A model generated the notes under the pieces. That model was given only the letters and a program-made list of their open reading frames with translations, searched no databases and was not told where the DNA came from. Shown piece after piece: positions 53,925 to 55,865 of a DNA stretch of 55,865 nt. The translations under genes were made by a program, and so were the position numbers. The DNA lies in NCBI GenBank assembly GCA_016776725.1, contig JADHSV010000019.1, positions 1 to 55,865 on the forward strand, read 5' to 3'. Numbering within the stretch: position 1 is the stretch's first letter; every line of letters begins with the position of its first letter. The DNA comes from Rhodospirillales bacterium (lineage in GTDB: Bacteria > Pseudomonadota > Alphaproteobacteria > Rhodospirillales > Shumkoniaceae).

Positions 53925-55865
53925 ATCCCGCCCTTCTTATCGCGCTGCCGCTTGGCGTCGCCTTTCTTCTGCCGCTTGCCCATCGGATCGATTTTTCCGT
54001 CGCGCGCATTCTGCATCTGGCGACGCTGGCCGTCTCCCTCGGTCTTGCGGCCTTCTGGCTGGGCGAACTGGGCCTGTTTTCGCAAAACGCCGTTGATATC
54101 GAAACCGGCGGCTGGGCGCCGCCGTGGGGCATTCTTCTGCGTCTGGGCGGGCCCGAGGCGGCGCTGATTGCGCTGGCCGACGCCGTGGCCATTGGCGCGG
54201 CCATTTACCTGGCGCCGCGAGACCGTGAAAACGGCGGCGTGCGCGGGCTGATGATCCAGTTGATGATCGTGTTGGGCGCCCATGGCCTGATCCTGACGCG
54301 CGACCTTTTCAACATGTTTGTGTTTCTTGAAATCACGTCCATCGGCACCTATGCCGTGGTTCTGTACGGCAAGGAAGGACCGGCCCTGGAAGCCGGGCTC
54401 AAGTATCTGCTGATCGGCGCCATTGCTTCGGTGTTCATTTTGCTGGCGACGGGCATCCTCTATCGGATGACCGGAACGCTCTATATCGACGACATGGCCG
54501 GACGCATCGGTGGTTTGTCCATGAGCGCGGTGTTCGCCGTTCAGATTTTGATGCTGGTCGGGTTCCTGGCCGAGTTGAAGTTGTTCCCGGTGAACGGACC
54601 GGCCATCGACCTTTACGAAGGGGCCGATCCGGGCGCCATGGCGTTGATCGTGGGCACCGCGCTGAACGCCATGTTCTTCGCCTTTACCAAGGTGTTCATG
54701 CTGTATCAGAGCGCCGAGCTGCACACCATGGTCATGGCGCTGGGCATGACCACCTACGTGGTGTCCAACCTGCTGGCCACACGGCAATCGAACGTGCGGC
54801 GCATTCTTGGTTATTCATCCTCGGCGCAGGTGGGGCTGCTGGTCTTCCTTTGGCCGCTGGTCGAAACCCACCCGGCCCTTTTCGCGGCGGTCGCGCTGTT
54901 GCTGCTGAACCACACCGTGGCCAAGGCCGGTTTGCTGTGGCTGGCGGGCGCGCACGGCGGCGAAAAGCTGGACGACTGGCGCGGCGCGTTCACCAACCGC
55001 CCGTTCCTGGGTATCGCCTTTATCGTGCTGGTTCTTTCGGTAGCCGGACTGCCGCCCTTCCCCGGTTTCTGGGGCAAGTGGAACGCGCTGTTGGTTCTGG
55101 CGCAAGATCCAGCGGTCTGCTGGTGGATTTTGCCACTTCTCATCGGCGCTTTCCTGGAGTGGGTCTACTATTTCGGCTGGGCCAAACGTTTGTTCATGGC
55201 CCGCGAGGACGAGACACGCTTCACGGGTGCAACCAGCGTTCCCATTGTCGCCGCCGCCGTGTCCGCCGTTTTTGGTCTTGGCCTTCTGTACAACACCTTT
55301 ATCGCTCATGCGACTGATCTGGCGCCCGCAGCCGCCCTTCTGGTCGCCGGGGCCGTCCTTGTGATGATGCGCGGGCTGTCGTGGCGGATTAAGGGAATGA
55401 TCTCCCTGATGGTCGTTGCCGCCGCAAGTGCCGCCCTTTTCTTTGTTCCCGCCCCCGATCATGCGCTGTCGGCCCTGTTCCTGGGACTGATCGTCACGGG
55501 TGCGATTATCATCGGGTTTGCAGCGCTCGCTTATAAAACCGGATCAGGAAATTACTGGGGAATATTCACCATCCTCACGGCGTCCCTGATCCTGCTGGTT
55601 CAGTCCGTCGGGACCGAGCGCGAACAATCTCTTCTGTTGTTCTTCCTGGCCTGGGAAGTGATGACGTGGACCAGCTGGTTGCTGATGGGCAATGGCCGAA
55701 AATCGGCGCAGGCGGGTTACGTCTATATGCTGTTCTCGGGCGCTGCCGGCATGATGATTTTGGCCGGCCTGATGGTGGCCGAGGGTGTTAACGCGGCCCC
55801 GTTGGCCAAGCTGGCCGCCCTTTCGGGCACGCCTGCGCTGGCCGCCTGGACGCTGATTGTCGGCG
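53918..55865 (+). CDS. antiporter-like subunit, apparent double-module MnhD-MnhA type, 3' truncated
   Basis: An ATG at 53918 opens a frame with no stop to the window's end (649 codons), overlapping mnhC by 7 bases. The first about 500 residues form a complete proton-translocating module: TM5 Glu138 in FVFLEITSIGTYAVVLYGK, Lys221 in AELKLFPVNG, Lys336 in NHTVAKAGLLWLAG, and the FPGFWGKWNALL segment. After about 60 linking residues a second module begins: LFFLAWEVMTWTSWLLMG, with Glu580 in the position of the TM5 Glu, and YVYMLFSGAAGMMILAG. MnhD homologues have about 500 residues, so this appears to be two antiporter subunits in one chain. The end is missing, so full length is unknown. Confidence 0.8.
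   Translation, partial: MVDPALLIALPLGVAFLLPLAHRIDFSVARILHLATLAVSLGLAAFWLGELGLFSQNAVDIETGGWAPPWGILLRLGGPEAALIALADAVAIGAAIYLAPRDRENGGVRGLMIQLMIVLGAHGLILTRDLFNMFVFLEITSIGTYAVVLYGKEGPALEAGLKYLLIGAIASVFILLATGILYRMTGTLYIDDMAGRIGGLSMSAVFAVQILMLVGFLAELKLFPVNGPAIDLYEGADPGAMALIVGTALNAMFFAFTKVFMLYQSAELHTMVMALGMTTYVVSNLLATRQSNVRRILGYSSSAQVGLLVFLWPLVETHPALFAAVALLLLNHTVAKAGLLWLAGAHGGEKLDDWRGAFTNRPFLGIAFIVLVLSVAGLPPFPGFWGKWNALLVLAQDPAVCWWILPLLIGAFLEWVYYFGWAKRLFMAREDETRFTGATSVPIVAAAVSAVFGLGLLYNTFIAHATDLAPAAALLVAGAVLVMMRGLSWRIKGMISLMVVAAASAALFFVPAPDHALSALFLGLIVTGAIIIGFAALAYKTGSGNYWGIFTILTASLILLVQSVGTEREQSLLLFFLAWEVMTWTSWLLMGNGRKSAQAGYVYMLFSGAAGMMILAGLMVAEGVNAAPLAKLAALSGTPALAAWTLIVG

Overview
The window is a GC-rich, densely packed stretch of an alphaproteobacterial chromosome, most likely from the Rhodospirillales or a near relative. 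The evidence is the gene order rpsB-tsf-pyrH-frr-uppS-cdsA-dxr-rseP-bamA-skp-lpxD-fabZ-lpxA-lpxI-lpxB, a short ProRS without the editing insertion, LpxI in place of LpxH, a PhrR/PraR-type XRE regulator, and a lexA promoter with the alphaproteobacterial GAAC-N7-GAAC SOS box. I see no tRNA, rRNA, CRISPR array, insertion sequence or phage gene.

Layout. 1-7.5 kb: the 3' end of a tartrate/D-malate dehydrogenase gene, a GFA-family protein, ilvD, a class III CoA-transferase, a ferritin and an orphan hybrid histidine kinase. 7.7-12.6 kb: a trpG-trpD-trpC-moaC-moeA operon followed by lexA. 12.6-17.6 kb: comEC, gltX, gltA. 17.7-32.2 kb: a long minus-strand superoperon for translation (rpsB, tsf, frr), UMP kinase, undecaprenyl and isoprenoid precursors, CDP-DAG synthesis, outer-membrane assembly (rseP, bamA, skp) and lipid A (lpxD, fabZ, lpxA, lpxI, lpxB). 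32.3-34.0 kb: an accessory islet (a NYN-domain nuclease-like protein and a DUF4238 protein). 34.1-41.3 kb: dnaE, lolD, lolC, proS and a small membrane protein. 41.3-45.1 kb: an XRE regulator behind a 0.5 kb non-coding region, a two-subunit UxaA/SuyAB-type lyase, a multi-hairpin minus-strand RNA candidate, and an EamA transporter.

45.1-51.4 kb is an assimilatory sulfate-reduction operon: DUF2849, sulfite reductase, DUF934, CysH, CysD and a CysN-CysC fusion. It makes APS and PAPS, reduces APS to sulfite and sulfite to sulfide for cysteine. Between its promoter and first structural gene lies a 12-codon upstream ORF, MTMTVHSCICRR, whose two Cys codons, terminal Arg codons and stop run into a GC hairpin. 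A CGCCTC element downstream can pair with the leader ORF's own Shine-Dalgarno region. This looks like a cysteine-responsive leader-peptide switch and is the strongest candidate here for an undescribed regulatory system.

51.4 kb to the end is a multisubunit Na+/H+ antiporter (Mrp/Mnh) operon with a reshuffled architecture. The tail domains usually found on MrpA are separate (a DUF4040/MbhD-like protein) or fused to MnhB (MbhE-MnhB). The last gene, which runs off the window, appears to carry two antiporter modules in one reading frame. Its promoter contains one arm of an 11-bp inverted repeat, whose other arm abuts the mnhE start codon.

Other observations are a possible AUC start codon for cdsA, a 12-unit pentapeptide-repeat tail on ribosomal protein S2, and a structured rpsB leader. 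All calls come from reading the sequence; no database search was run.
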